Positions 33,714 through 41,319 of a stretch of DNA of 64,000 nucleotides are shown in pieces (the first letter of the stretch is position 1; each line of letters starts with the position of its first letter). The stretch lies in NCBI RefSeq assembly GCF_001602375.1, contig NZ_BCNY01000015.1, positions 496,001 through 560,000 on the forward strand. Direction: 5' to 3'. The translations under genes were made by a program, and so were the position numbers. Origin of the DNA: Methanoculleus horonobensis. GTDB lineage: Archaea; Halobacteriota; Methanomicrobia; Methanomicrobiales; Methanoculleaceae. The notes beneath the pieces are model-generated. The model was not told where the DNA came from. It did no database searches and saw only the letters and a program-made list of their open reading frames with translations.

Positions 33714-34094
33714 GTGATATGGAGAATGGACATCGGGTTACGTCGGTCGGGGTGTCGCGGCAGAGATGCTGCGTCAATCCCGGTTGATGTATACTCCAAT
33801 GCGGTCCCTAAGTTCTGTCCGGTTGGCTGGATCTCGGTGCAGTCCTGTACCTGGAGGAGATCTATCACGTTGGATCCATCCGGCATCTTCGGCTCGTGCC
33901 GGCGCGGCGAGGAGCACGAGGGAAGCGATGTGGACATCCTGGTCGAGTTCTCCGAGGTGCCGGGGATCTTCGGGTTCCTCAGGCTCGAGCGGTACCTCTC
34001 CGAGATCCTCGGAAGGAAGGTGGACCTGGTTGAAAAGAGCGCACTCAAACCCCGTATCGGCCACCGTATCTTGAACGAGGTTCTCTACGTATGA
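33714..34094 (+). CDS. MNT-type nucleotidyltransferase, degenerate N-terminus
   Basis: The C-terminal 65 residues are a normal minimal nucleotidyltransferase: FGSCRRGEEHEGSDVDILVE (GS-x11-DxD) and KVDLVEKSALKPRIGHRIL. Upstream residues do not resemble the usual N-terminal helix, and no good start is seen; the coordinate given is the GTG at the limit of the open frame. Such proteins are antitoxins for HEPN/DUF86 RNases by AMPylation. The stop overlaps a new ATG (ATGA), but that partner ends after 19 codons in the 40-bp repeat, so its toxin gene is lost. Confidence 0.55.
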   Translation: MIWRMDIGLRRSGCRGRDAASIPVDVYSNAVPKFCPVGWISVQSCTWRRSITLDPSGIFGSCRRGEEHEGSDVDILVEFSEVPGIFGFLRLERYLSEILGRKVDLVEKSALKPRIGHRILNEVLYV

Positions 34095-34116
34095 CGGCTC
34101 CGAGAAGCGCCCTGAG

Positions 34117-34156
34117 TGGACACATTTTGTTCCACATGGAACATTTTTGAACCAAT
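34117..34156. repeat. 40-bp direct repeat, left copy, with palindrome
   Basis: This block matches 35498-35537 at 39 of 40 positions in the same orientation. It contains the perfect palindrome TGTTCCACATGGAACA (34128-34143). On the minus strand it encodes MFHVEQNV, the first residues of the HTH-nucleotidyltransferase at the right copy. Here the frame ends after 19 codons. It also truncates the plus-strand frame that should follow the MNT gene. It is the scar of a second gene copy or of recombination. Confidence 0.88.
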
Positions 34157-34184
34157 ACCTGGAAACGGCCCTGTCTGCCTTGCC

Positions 34185-34415
34185 TTACCCATCGCCATGC
34201 ACCGGTTCGGGGCGGTGCCGCCGGGCCTGATGCATCCGGAGGTAATCGGATCGGGAAAGAGCGAAGTTTCCGGCATTTTGAAAGAACGCATCGATCAGGT
34301 CGGCCTGTTCGCGGCTCCAGACCTCGTTTGGAACCTCCCTGACCCGGAGGGCATGCCTCCGAACAAAGACCGGCCGCTCCTGCCGGTTCTTCTCGCGATC
34401 AAACCCCAATTCCAT
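34185..34415 (-). CDS. Small hypothetical protein downstream of the HEPN gene
   Basis: The 76-residue frame starts at an ATG behind GGGGGAG. It reads LGFDREKNRQERPVFVRRHA, NEVWSREQADLIDAF and FALSRSDYLRM, with good helical periodicity and a basic tail. Its start overlaps, in another frame, a short Leu/Glu-rich frame ending FMECLQVRGEPYGIGV, which may be the end of a further small gene starting near the HEPN stop. I recall similar sequences near archaeal nucleotidyltransferases but cannot name a family. It may be an accessory part of the module. Confidence 0.5.
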   Translation of the reverse strand: MELGFDREKNRQERPVFVRRHALRVREVPNEVWSREQADLIDAFFQNAGNFALSRSDYLRMHQARRHRPEPVHGDG

Positions 34416-34510
34416 ACGGCTCCCCCCTGACCTGCAGGCACTCCATGAACGATCGCAGGAGATCGCCATCCAGCATCTCCCGGAACACACCCGGGGCATC
34501 CTTGACACTG

Positions 34511-34996
34511 TCACTCGTCCGGCCCTTCTAAGAGCCGCACTGCTTTTTCCCTGAGGCGTGAGATGTCCCCCTGGTGCAGGCGCTCCATGGAATCGAGCAA
34601 GTCTGCACAGAACGTCTCAGCCTCCTCTATCGAGTCACGGACATCCTCTGCCGTGATCGCGAAGTCCACATAGTACTGCTTATCGATTCGCTCTCTTTTG
34701 GCGGCGACAATCCGGGAATTGTCAATTCCATACAGGTTCTCAAGGAGGATCGTTGCGCCGGAGTGGTTTTCGCATTTTATACCGGTCTTGAAGAGTAGGG
34801 CAAGCACCATGTAGTACATGCTGTAGTATGCCATCGATACCGTCTCTTCAAGCCGCCCGTTCTCGAGCAGGATCTTTGCCGAGACGAGAAAACTCTCTGA
34901 CTTCTTACGGTATGCCTCCTGGATCTGAGTGCTTGGCTCAACGAGCCGGATCTTCCCTTCATCGTAGAGTTTACTCAAAAACCCCTGTTTTTTCAT
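34511..34996 (-). CDS. HEPN-domain protein
   Basis: The 161-residue helical protein carries the HEPN core: KSESFLVSAKILLENGRLEE and VSMAYYSMYYMVLALLFKTG, then CENHSGATILLENLYG. The classic RNase motif R-x4-6-H is not obvious; at its place stands KTGIKCENH. It overlaps the HTH-nucleotidyltransferase by 26 bp and is the likely toxin or regulatory partner. Known HEPN-MNT pairs are toxin-antitoxin systems, but the missing Arg leaves RNase activity uncertain. Confidence 0.85.
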   Translation of the reverse strand: MKKQGFLSKLYDEGKIRLVEPSTQIQEAYRKKSESFLVSAKILLENGRLEETVSMAYYSMYYMVLALLFKTGIKCENHSGATILLENLYGIDNSRIVAAKRERIDKQYYVDFAITAEDVRDSIEEAETFCADLLDSMERLHQGDISRLREKAVRLLEGPDE

Positions 34997-35525
34997 AATA
35001 CCGTTCGACTCCCTTCACGATGATGTGATTCTTTGCGATCTCCCGAATCAACAGATTTTCCGGATCCCAGGCTCCGATCTTCACGCTGAGCCTCGAGTGG
35101 CAACGCTCCAGTTCTCGTTTCACCTCTCTATCATCTGTCTCGATATAGAGATCGATGTCGCTCTTCTCATCCGCAGTTCCTTTCGCATAACTGCCGAAGA
35201 TTATGGCAAGCGGGATATCCCGTCTCTCCTGGATCGTCCTGATGACTGATCGTAGATGAGGGGCCTTTTCAATCAGGTTTCCGAGCGCGTACCACTCCAC
35301 TACATAGACGTGCACCCGCGCTTCAAGAGTTTTCTTCAGGAAATAGGTTCTATTTTTCCCCTCTATCCTGAAGTCTACGACGTTCCCGTCTAATAAGTCC
35401 TTAAGTCTCCGCAACACGGTGGTGTGTGAAACGTTCAGATCTTTTGCAAGTTTGCGGGGGTGCGAGTCGCCCCTGAGCAGGAGAGCAACGATCTTGATGG
35501 ACACATTTTGTTCCACATGGAACAT
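34971..35525 (-). CDS. HTH-nucleotidyltransferase (MNT) fusion protein
   Basis: The 184-residue protein has an N-terminal winged helix-turn-helix (HPRKLAKDLNVSHTTVLRRL, residues about 20-65) and a C-terminal minimal nucleotidyltransferase with FGSYAKGTADEKSDIDLYI (GS-x10-DxD). The start codon lies in the right 40-bp repeat, so the palindrome TGTTCCACATGGAACA covers codons 1-6. The fused HTH could bind it and shut off its own translation start or promoter. It probably AMPylates or neutralises the HEPN partner encoded next. A CTTTTTACC stretch near 35545 may be the TATA region. Confidence 0.88.
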   Translation of the reverse strand: MFHVEQNVSIKIVALLLRGDSHPRKLAKDLNVSHTTVLRRLKDLLDGNVVDFRIEGKNRTYFLKKTLEARVHVYVVEWYALGNLIEKAPHLRSVIRTIQERRDIPLAIIFGSYAKGTADEKSDIDLYIETDDREVKRELERCHSRLSVKIGAWDPENLLIREIAKNHIIVKGVERYYEKTGVFE

Positions 35526-35537
35526 ATTTGAACCAAT
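35498..35537. repeat. 40-bp direct repeat, right copy, with palindrome
   Basis: This is the partner of 34117-34156. The palindrome is at 35509-35524 and overlaps the ATG of the HTH-nucleotidyltransferase gene. The segment between the repeats (34157-35497, about 1.3 kb) holds the three minus-strand genes of the module. Either a duplication followed by loss of one copy, or excision and integration by homologous recombination, could give this layout. Confidence 0.88.
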
Positions 35538-35673
35538 CGGTAAAAAGGTTGTGGCTGTTCCTGGCTAAACACCGGAACGGCGGATCGCGCCTGCCTTGTC
35601 GACTCACGTGAAGACCTGCCGGTGACGGGGTTGTGTGAAGCGTTTCCGGCTGTAAAAAAGCGTTACCGGGGGT

Positions 35674-37137
35674 TCACGCAGAGCCTTCCCGCTCCGCGTC
35701 CTTCTTCCGGTAGCCTTCGAGCAGGATCGTCGTCAGGTTCTTGACGGGCACGTCCGTGCAGTCCGCGATGTGGAACTCGCAGAACGGGCAGACCGTCACC
35801 ACGACGTCCGCGCCGGTCGCCTTCACGCACTCGTCGCGCTTCGCCCCGAGGGCACTGGCCTCCTCAGGCACCCCCGACCGGACGCCGCCGCCGGCACCGC
35901 AGCACTGCGTCGGCATCTCCACAAACTCCCGGACGGCCCCGCGGAGGAGCGTCCGCGGCTGCTCGCTGATCCCCTGGCCGCGGAGGAGGTGGCAGGGGTC
36001 ATGGTAGGTCGCCCGGATATCGAGCTTCGCCGGGGGCTCGATCCCGTACTCGGTGAGGATCTCCGTGACGTCTTTGACCGTAAACGGCGTCTCGTAATCG
36101 TTCTTCAGCGTCGCCCCGCACCCGGCGCAGATCGTCATCACGGTTGTGATCCCACGGCTGGCGAAGGCCTCGATGTTCTTCTTCTTAAGATCCTCTACAT
36201 ACGACGTCTGCCCCGTCCGGATCAGCGGCGAACCGCAGCAGACCTGGTCGTGGGGGACGATCACCCGGATGCCGTTGCGCTTCATCACTTCCATCGCGTC
36301 GAGCGCCGTCTGCGGCACCCGGCCGTTGAACATGCACCCGACGAAGAACCCCACCTCGCCGCGGACGGGGCCGTCGGGCTCGATCACCTCCGGCACCTGC
36401 TCGAGGAATGTGGCTTTCGTCCGCTCGACGCTCCGGCCGGTCTCCTGCACCAGCCGTGCCACCTCCTGGTGGCGGGGGAGGGTCAGCCCGCGGCGGTTCG
36501 CGATCTCACGGAGTTTCTCGATCGCTTTGCCCGGGATCTCGATCTCTTTCGGGCAGACCTCCGTGCAGCGCTTGCAGGTCGTGCAGTAGAAGAGCCCCTT
36601 CTCGATCGCGTCGGTGATCCTGTCCCCCGAGTCGCGGGGATCGAGGGCGAGGCGCATCTCCTGCCGGAGCACCGTCGGGCCGGCGAACTCCGTCACCTGG
36701 AGCGCCGGGCAGGCCGATACGCAGCAGAAGCACTCGATGCAGTCCCGGAGCGGCTTGATCGCCTCGATCTCCTCTTTTGTCGGGAGCCCTGCATCCGGTG
36801 CCGGGCATATCCGGGCGATCTTCGCGATCACCGGTTCCAGGTCGACCACCAGGTCTTTTAAGACCGGGAGCGCCAGCGGTTCCACCGTCATCCCGTCGCG
36901 GGCCTCCTCCATGCAGGCGAGGACGGGCTTTCCGTCCACCCGGACGGCGCAGCTCCCGCACTGCCCCGACCCGCAGCAGTAGCGGTAGGCAAGGGTCGGA
37001 TCGTGCCCGTCGCGGACGGCGTGGAGGGCGTGGAGCACCCGGGCCCCCTCGTTGACCCGGACGACGTACTCCTCGACGTGCGGCTCCGTATCCATCGCCG
37101 GGTCGAAGCGCGAGACCCGGAGGGCGATCGTCTTCAT
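35674..37137 (-). CDS. tfrB: Thiol:fumarate reductase subunit B
   Basis: The 487-residue protein fuses a succinate-dehydrogenase-type iron-sulfur subunit with a heterodisulfide-reductase-like part. The [2Fe-2S] ligands are in YCCGSGQCGSCAVRVDG and the distal Cys in VLACMEEA. Two ferredoxin motifs follow, CIECFCCVSACP and CTTCKRCTEVCP. Two CCG domains follow, with VCCGSPLIR and CGAGGGVRSG. It oxidises CoM-SH and CoB-SH to the heterodisulfide while TfrA reduces fumarate. ATG 37137 overlaps the tfrA stop by 4 bp. Confidence 0.95.
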   Translation of the reverse strand: MKTIALRVSRFDPAMDTEPHVEEYVVRVNEGARVLHALHAVRDGHDPTLAYRYCCGSGQCGSCAVRVDGKPVLACMEEARDGMTVEPLALPVLKDLVVDLEPVIAKIARICPAPDAGLPTKEEIEAIKPLRDCIECFCCVSACPALQVTEFAGPTVLRQEMRLALDPRDSGDRITDAIEKGLFYCTTCKRCTEVCPKEIEIPGKAIEKLREIANRRGLTLPRHQEVARLVQETGRSVERTKATFLEQVPEVIEPDGPVRGEVGFFVGCMFNGRVPQTALDAMEVMKRNGIRVIVPHDQVCCGSPLIRTGQTSYVEDLKKKNIEAFASRGITTVMTICAGCGATLKNDYETPFTVKDVTEILTEYGIEPPAKLDIRATYHDPCHLLRGQGISEQPRTLLRGAVREFVEMPTQCCGAGGGVRSGVPEEASALGAKRDECVKATGADVVVTVCPFCEFHIADCTDVPVKNLTTILLEGYRKKDAEREGSA

Positions 37138-38765
37138 GCCGTCACCTCCCGCCGCTCGATCCCTTCCCGGGCGAGCGAGACGTAGGTGTGGGAGAACGGC
37201 GACGCCGCCGGTTCGGTCACGATCTCCGCGTCCAGCCGGACGTGGGCTCCCCGGTTCTCGGGCCGCAGGAGAGCGCACCGGACGATCAGGGACGCCGTGG
37301 TGCACATGTTCCGGACCATACAACATTCAAGCAGGTTCGCGGTCGAGGCGGCGCAGAGCCGCTGGTCGGCGAGCCGGCGGATGTGCGTTAAGGCTGTCCG
37401 GAGGTCGGGGGCGTTCCGGAAGATCCCGGTCTGGCTCCACATCGTGAGTTTCAGATCCTTCCTGACGTCTGCGGGGTTAACCGCCCCCTCGAAGAAACCG
37501 TCGAGCATCCGGAGTCTCTCGTCGATTGCGGCCTCATCATGCCGGCCGCTCCGTGCGGGCGCCTTCCCGGCGAACTCCCCTGCCCGTTTTCCGAAGACCT
37601 GCGTGTCGGCAAGGGCGTTCCCGCCGAGGCGGTTTGCGCCGTGCACCCCGCCGGCAACCTCCCCGCAGGCGAAGAGGCCGGGGATGGTCGTCCGGCACTC
37701 CGGGGTGATCCGAACCCCGCCCATGATGTGGTGGGCGGTCGGAGCGACCTCCATCGGCTCCCGCCGGATGTCGACGCCGAACGCGAGGAACTGTTCGAGC
37801 ATCACCGGAAGCCTGCTCTCGATCGTCTCCGCCGAAAGGTGGGTCACGTCCAGGTAGACCCCGCCCCGGTTCGTTCCCCGGCCTTCCAGCACCTCGGTCG
37901 CGATCGCCCGCGCCACCACGTCCCGGGTGGAGAGTTCCATCCGCTCGGGGTCGTAGCGCTCCATGAACCGCTCCCGCCGTGCGTTCAGGAGTATCCCCCC
38001 CTCGCCCCGGACGGCCTCCGTCACCAGGCGGCCACGGGCGTCGTAGGGGTAGACGGCACCCGTCGGGTGGAACTGAACCATCTCCATATCGATCAGCTCC
38101 GCCCCCGTCCGGTAGGCCATCGCGAACCCGTCCCCGGTTCCGGCGGCGGAGTTCGTGGATATATCGTAGACCTGCGTCCCCCCGCCGGTCGCGAGCACCG
38201 TCGCGTCGGAGCGGAAGAGCACGACGTCCCCGTCCCGGTCGAGAGCAATCGCGCCGGCGACCGCACCGTTCTCGTCCTTGATGAGATCGATGACCGAGAC
38301 CTCCTGGTAGAGGTGCGTATCGGTCGCATCGAGCCGGTCGAGGAGGGTCATGATCATCTCGTGCCCGGTTCTGTCCCCGGCATAGCAGGTTCGGGGAAAC
38401 CGCTGCCCGCCGAACGGCCGTTGCGCGACCTCCCGGTTCTCCGTGACGTCGAAGACGGCGCCCCACCGGACGAGGTCGGCCATCCGCTCCGGCGCCTCGC
38501 GGACCAGCGCGTCCACGAGCGCCGGGTCGTTCAAGTACGCCCCGCCTTTCAGTGTATCCTCGCGGTGGACGTCGATCGAGTCCTGGTTCCGCAACACGGC
38601 GTTGTAGCCGCCTTCCGCCATCGTCGTGCACCCGCCTTTGCCGGCGATGGTCTTGGAGACCATGACCACGCCGCCGTACCGGGAGGCCTCGATGGCGGCC
38701 CGCACCCCGGCGCCGCCGCTTCCGACAACCAGCACGTGCGCGTCCACAATCTCGTCTACATGCAT
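37134..38765 (-). CDS. tfrA: Thiol:fumarate reductase subunit A
   Basis: The 543-residue flavoprotein is of the succinate dehydrogenase/fumarate reductase type. The FAD motif is VLVVGSGGAGVRAAIEASR. The loop GGYNAVLRNQDSIDVHRED and the active-site region TAHHIMGGVRITPECRT follow, with HGANRLGGNAL binding flavin. It makes succinate for anabolism using electrons from the methanogen thiols via TfrB. The ATG at 38765 is chosen because a TATA box lies 23 bp upstream; an in-frame ATG at 38795 would lie across that box. Confidence 0.95.
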   Translation of the reverse strand: MHVDEIVDAHVLVVGSGGAGVRAAIEASRYGGVVMVSKTIAGKGGCTTMAEGGYNAVLRNQDSIDVHREDTLKGGAYLNDPALVDALVREAPERMADLVRWGAVFDVTENREVAQRPFGGQRFPRTCYAGDRTGHEMIMTLLDRLDATDTHLYQEVSVIDLIKDENGAVAGAIALDRDGDVVLFRSDATVLATGGGTQVYDISTNSAAGTGDGFAMAYRTGAELIDMEMVQFHPTGAVYPYDARGRLVTEAVRGEGGILLNARRERFMERYDPERMELSTRDVVARAIATEVLEGRGTNRGGVYLDVTHLSAETIESRLPVMLEQFLAFGVDIRREPMEVAPTAHHIMGGVRITPECRTTIPGLFACGEVAGGVHGANRLGGNALADTQVFGKRAGEFAGKAPARSGRHDEAAIDERLRMLDGFFEGAVNPADVRKDLKLTMWSQTGIFRNAPDLRTALTHIRRLADQRLCAASTANLLECCMVRNMCTTASLIVRCALLRPENRGAHVRLDAEIVTEPAASPFSHTYVSLAREGIERREVTA

Positions 38766-38783
38766 CTTATTAGTCGGTGCGTT

Positions 38784-38792
38784 GTATAATAC
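38784..38792. promoter_or_regulatory. Shared bidirectional TATA element, tfrA / aspartate kinase
   Basis: GTATAATAC is nearly self-complementary. On the minus strand it is 23 bp before the tfrA ATG (leaderless); on the plus strand it is about 38 bp before the aspartate kinase ATG. One box could fire in both directions, which would link the two genes. Confidence 0.5.
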
Positions 38793-38825
38793 CATAAAGT
38801 AATTGCAGGGGACTAGTGAGCCAGA

Positions 38826-40229
38826 ATGAGGCTTTTAATGAAATTTGGCGGCACTTCCGTCGGAGAGACGGACTGTATCGGGAGGGTCGCGGATATCGTG
38901 GAATCGCATCGTAGCGCAGGCGACGAGGTCGCGGTAGTCGTATCGGCATGCTCGGGGGTCACCGACCAGATCATCGCGGTGACCGACGAGGTCATGGCAA
39001 GCAAGGAGCAGCCCCGGATCGAGAAGTTTCTCTCGGCGATACGGGAGCGGCACACCCGGCTCCTTGACAGGGTGGCGCCCGACCACGCCCGCGAGGTGAC
39101 CGCGGTCATCGACGACCGGCTCACCCGGCTGCAGAACATCCTCACGGCGGTGCATACCTTAAAGGAACTGACCCCCCGGTCCCGCGACTACATCATCTCC
39201 TTCGGGGAGCGGCTCTCCGCACCGATCGTCTGCGCCGCCCTCAAGCAGCGCGGCATCCCCTCGGTCGTCCTCGACGGCGTCGAGGCCGGGATCGTCACGA
39301 CGGGGAATCACGGGGACGCCCGGGCCCTCCCGGTCAGCGAGGAGAACATACGTGCCCGGGTCGCCCCGCTGCTCGCCGATACCGTCCCGGTGATCATGGG
39401 GTTCATGGGAGCGACCGAGCAGGGCGTCGTCACCACCCTCGGGCGGAGCGGTTCCGACTACTCGGCCGCCGTCGTCGGCGCCGGGATCGATGCCGACGAG
39501 ATCTGGATCTGGACCGATGTCGACGGGGTGATGACCTCCGATCCCCGGATCATCAAAGACGCCCGGGTGCTCGACGACATCTCCTACCTCGAGGTGATGG
39601 AACTCTCCTTCTTCGGCGCGAAGGTTCTTCACCCACGATCGATCGAACCCGCGATGCAGAAGAATATCCCGATCCGGGTCAAGAACTCGTTTAAGCCCGA
39701 TGTCCCCGGCACCCTCGTCCTCCGGGACAAACACCAGGAGAAACGGGTGGTCAAGGCCCTCGCCCTGATCGAGAAGGTGGCGCTCGTCAACATCAACGGC
39801 GCCCAGATGGTCGGCCGCCCCGGCGTGGCGAAGACGATCTTCTCCGCGCTCGCCGAGCGAGAGGTGAACGTCATGATGATCTCGCAGGGTTCGAGCGAGG
39901 CGAACATCTCCCTCATCATCGACGAGTCGCACCTGGACGCCGCGATCGCCGCCCTCAACCCGATCGTGAAACTGGGTGTCGTCCGCGAGGTCACCTACGA
40001 CCGGGACGTCGCCGCGGTCGCGGTCGTCGGTGCGGGAATGGCCGGCACGCCCGGAACCGGCGGCCGGATCTTCGCGGCGATCGGCCGGGCCGATGTCAAC
40101 ATGATGATGATCTCGCAGGGTTCAAGCGAGGTGAACGTCTCCTTCGTCGTGAAGGCCGGGGATGGAAAGCGTGCCCTGCAGGTGCTGCACGATGAATTCC
40201 GGCTATCGGAGAACTCAGATGACTACTGA
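38826..40229 (+). CDS. Aspartate kinase
   Basis: The 467-residue enzyme makes aspartyl phosphate for lysine, threonine and methionine. The start MKFGGTSVG is the nucleotide site, with SGSDYSAAVVGAGIDADEI and WTDVDGVMTSDPRI as aspartate/ATP signatures. Two C-terminal ACT domains (about residues 315-385 and 395-465) contain nearly identical stretches, VNVMMISQGSSEANIS and VNMMMISQGSSEVNVS, which normally bind an inhibitor amino acid. ATG 38826 or the Met four residues later are both possible starts. The stop overlaps purM. Confidence 0.93.
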   Translation: MRLLMKFGGTSVGETDCIGRVADIVESHRSAGDEVAVVVSACSGVTDQIIAVTDEVMASKEQPRIEKFLSAIRERHTRLLDRVAPDHAREVTAVIDDRLTRLQNILTAVHTLKELTPRSRDYIISFGERLSAPIVCAALKQRGIPSVVLDGVEAGIVTTGNHGDARALPVSEENIRARVAPLLADTVPVIMGFMGATEQGVVTTLGRSGSDYSAAVVGAGIDADEIWIWTDVDGVMTSDPRIIKDARVLDDISYLEVMELSFFGAKVLHPRSIEPAMQKNIPIRVKNSFKPDVPGTLVLRDKHQEKRVVKALALIEKVALVNINGAQMVGRPGVAKTIFSALAEREVNVMMISQGSSEANISLIIDESHLDAAIAALNPIVKLGVVREVTYDRDVAAVAVVGAGMAGTPGTGGRIFAAIGRADVNMMMISQGSSEVNVSFVVKAGDGKRALQVLHDEFRLSENSDDY

Positions 40230-41217
40230 AGAACATACCTACCGCGAAGCCGGGGTCGATATCGACCTCGAGGCCCGGGCGGTCCGGGCGCTGATCGATT
40301 CCCTCACCTACCGGAGATCCGGCGACTTTTCGATGCTCGGGAAGGTCGGGCACTTCGCCGGACTGATCGACTTCGGGCCGTATGTCCTCGCGCTTGCCGT
40401 CGACGGCGTCGGCACGAAGATGCTCGTTGCCGACGTGCTTTGTGACTGGAGCACCGTCGGGATCGACTGCATCGCGATGAACGTCAACGACCTCTACGTG
40501 ATGAACCTCGAGCCCGTGGCGTTCGTCGACTATATCGCGACCGATGCGCTCCTGCCCGAGAAGATGGCCCAGATCGGCGAAGGGCTGAACGAGGGGGCGA
40601 GGCTTTCGAACATGAACATCGTCGGCGGCGAGACCGCGACCCTCAAGGGGCTCGTGAACGGTCTCGACCTCGCGGGAACCTGTCTCGGGGTTCAGAAGAA
40701 GGAGAAGATCGTCACCGGCGAGGGGATCGTTCCCGGCGATCTGATCGTCGGGGTTCCCTCGAGCGGCATCCACAGCAACGGTCTGACCCTTGCCCGGAAA
40801 GTCGTCGAGGACTGCGGATCCTACGAGACCCGTCTCTCGAACGGCAAGACCCTCGGCGAAGAACTCCTGACGCCGACCCGGATCTATGCCGAGGTGCTCC
40901 GGGTGACGGAGGCCTGCGAGATTCACGGGATGTGCCACGTCACCGGCGGCGGCCTCCTGAACTTCAAGAGACTCAGCGAGTACGGGTTCTCTTTCACCGA
41001 TCCTCTCGAAGTCCCCGAGATCTTCTCCTGGCTGCAGGAGAACGGGAAGATCAGTGACGCGGAGATGTACCGGACCTTCAACATGGGCATGGGCTACGCC
41101 TTCGTCGTCCCGGCCAAAAGCGTCGCTGCGATCCGGGCAATCGTCCCCGGCGCCCGGGTGGTCGGCGAGGTGACGGAGGAGCCCGGCGTGCGGTTGAAGG
41201 GTGTGGAGATCCGGTGA
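40219..41217 (+). CDS. purM: Phosphoribosylformylglycinamidine cyclo-ligase
   Basis: The 332-residue enzyme forms aminoimidazole ribotide in purine synthesis. Signatures are YREAGVDIDLEARAV near the start, LAVDGVGTKMLVAD, CIAMNVNDLYVMNLEPVAFV, IVGGETATLKG and GLPSSGIHSNG-like VGVPSSGIHSNGLTLAR, then CHVTGGGLLNFKRL. The ATG at 40219 is 11 bp inside the aspartate kinase frame. It joins purF, also in this window but in another operon. Confidence 0.95.
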   Translation: MTTEEHTYREAGVDIDLEARAVRALIDSLTYRRSGDFSMLGKVGHFAGLIDFGPYVLALAVDGVGTKMLVADVLCDWSTVGIDCIAMNVNDLYVMNLEPVAFVDYIATDALLPEKMAQIGEGLNEGARLSNMNIVGGETATLKGLVNGLDLAGTCLGVQKKEKIVTGEGIVPGDLIVGVPSSGIHSNGLTLARKVVEDCGSYETRLSNGKTLGEELLTPTRIYAEVLRVTEACEIHGMCHVTGGGLLNFKRLSEYGFSFTDPLEVPEIFSWLQENGKISDAEMYRTFNMGMGYAFVVPAKSVAAIRAIVPGARVVGEVTEEPGVRLKGVEIR

Positions 41218-41319
41218 AGGTTCCTCTTCCCCCTCTTTGAACGGTTCCCGGACCACTGGAACCCGGCGCAATTCTTATCCTCCGGCAGCCAGAGAGTACC
41301 CGCAAGGGAGCAGAGATCG

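Noticed and set aside
34128-34143. The TGTTCCACATGGAACA palindrome as the end of an insertion sequence
   Set aside because: No transposase is present and the repeats are direct, with a coding start inside; recombination or duplication explains it better.
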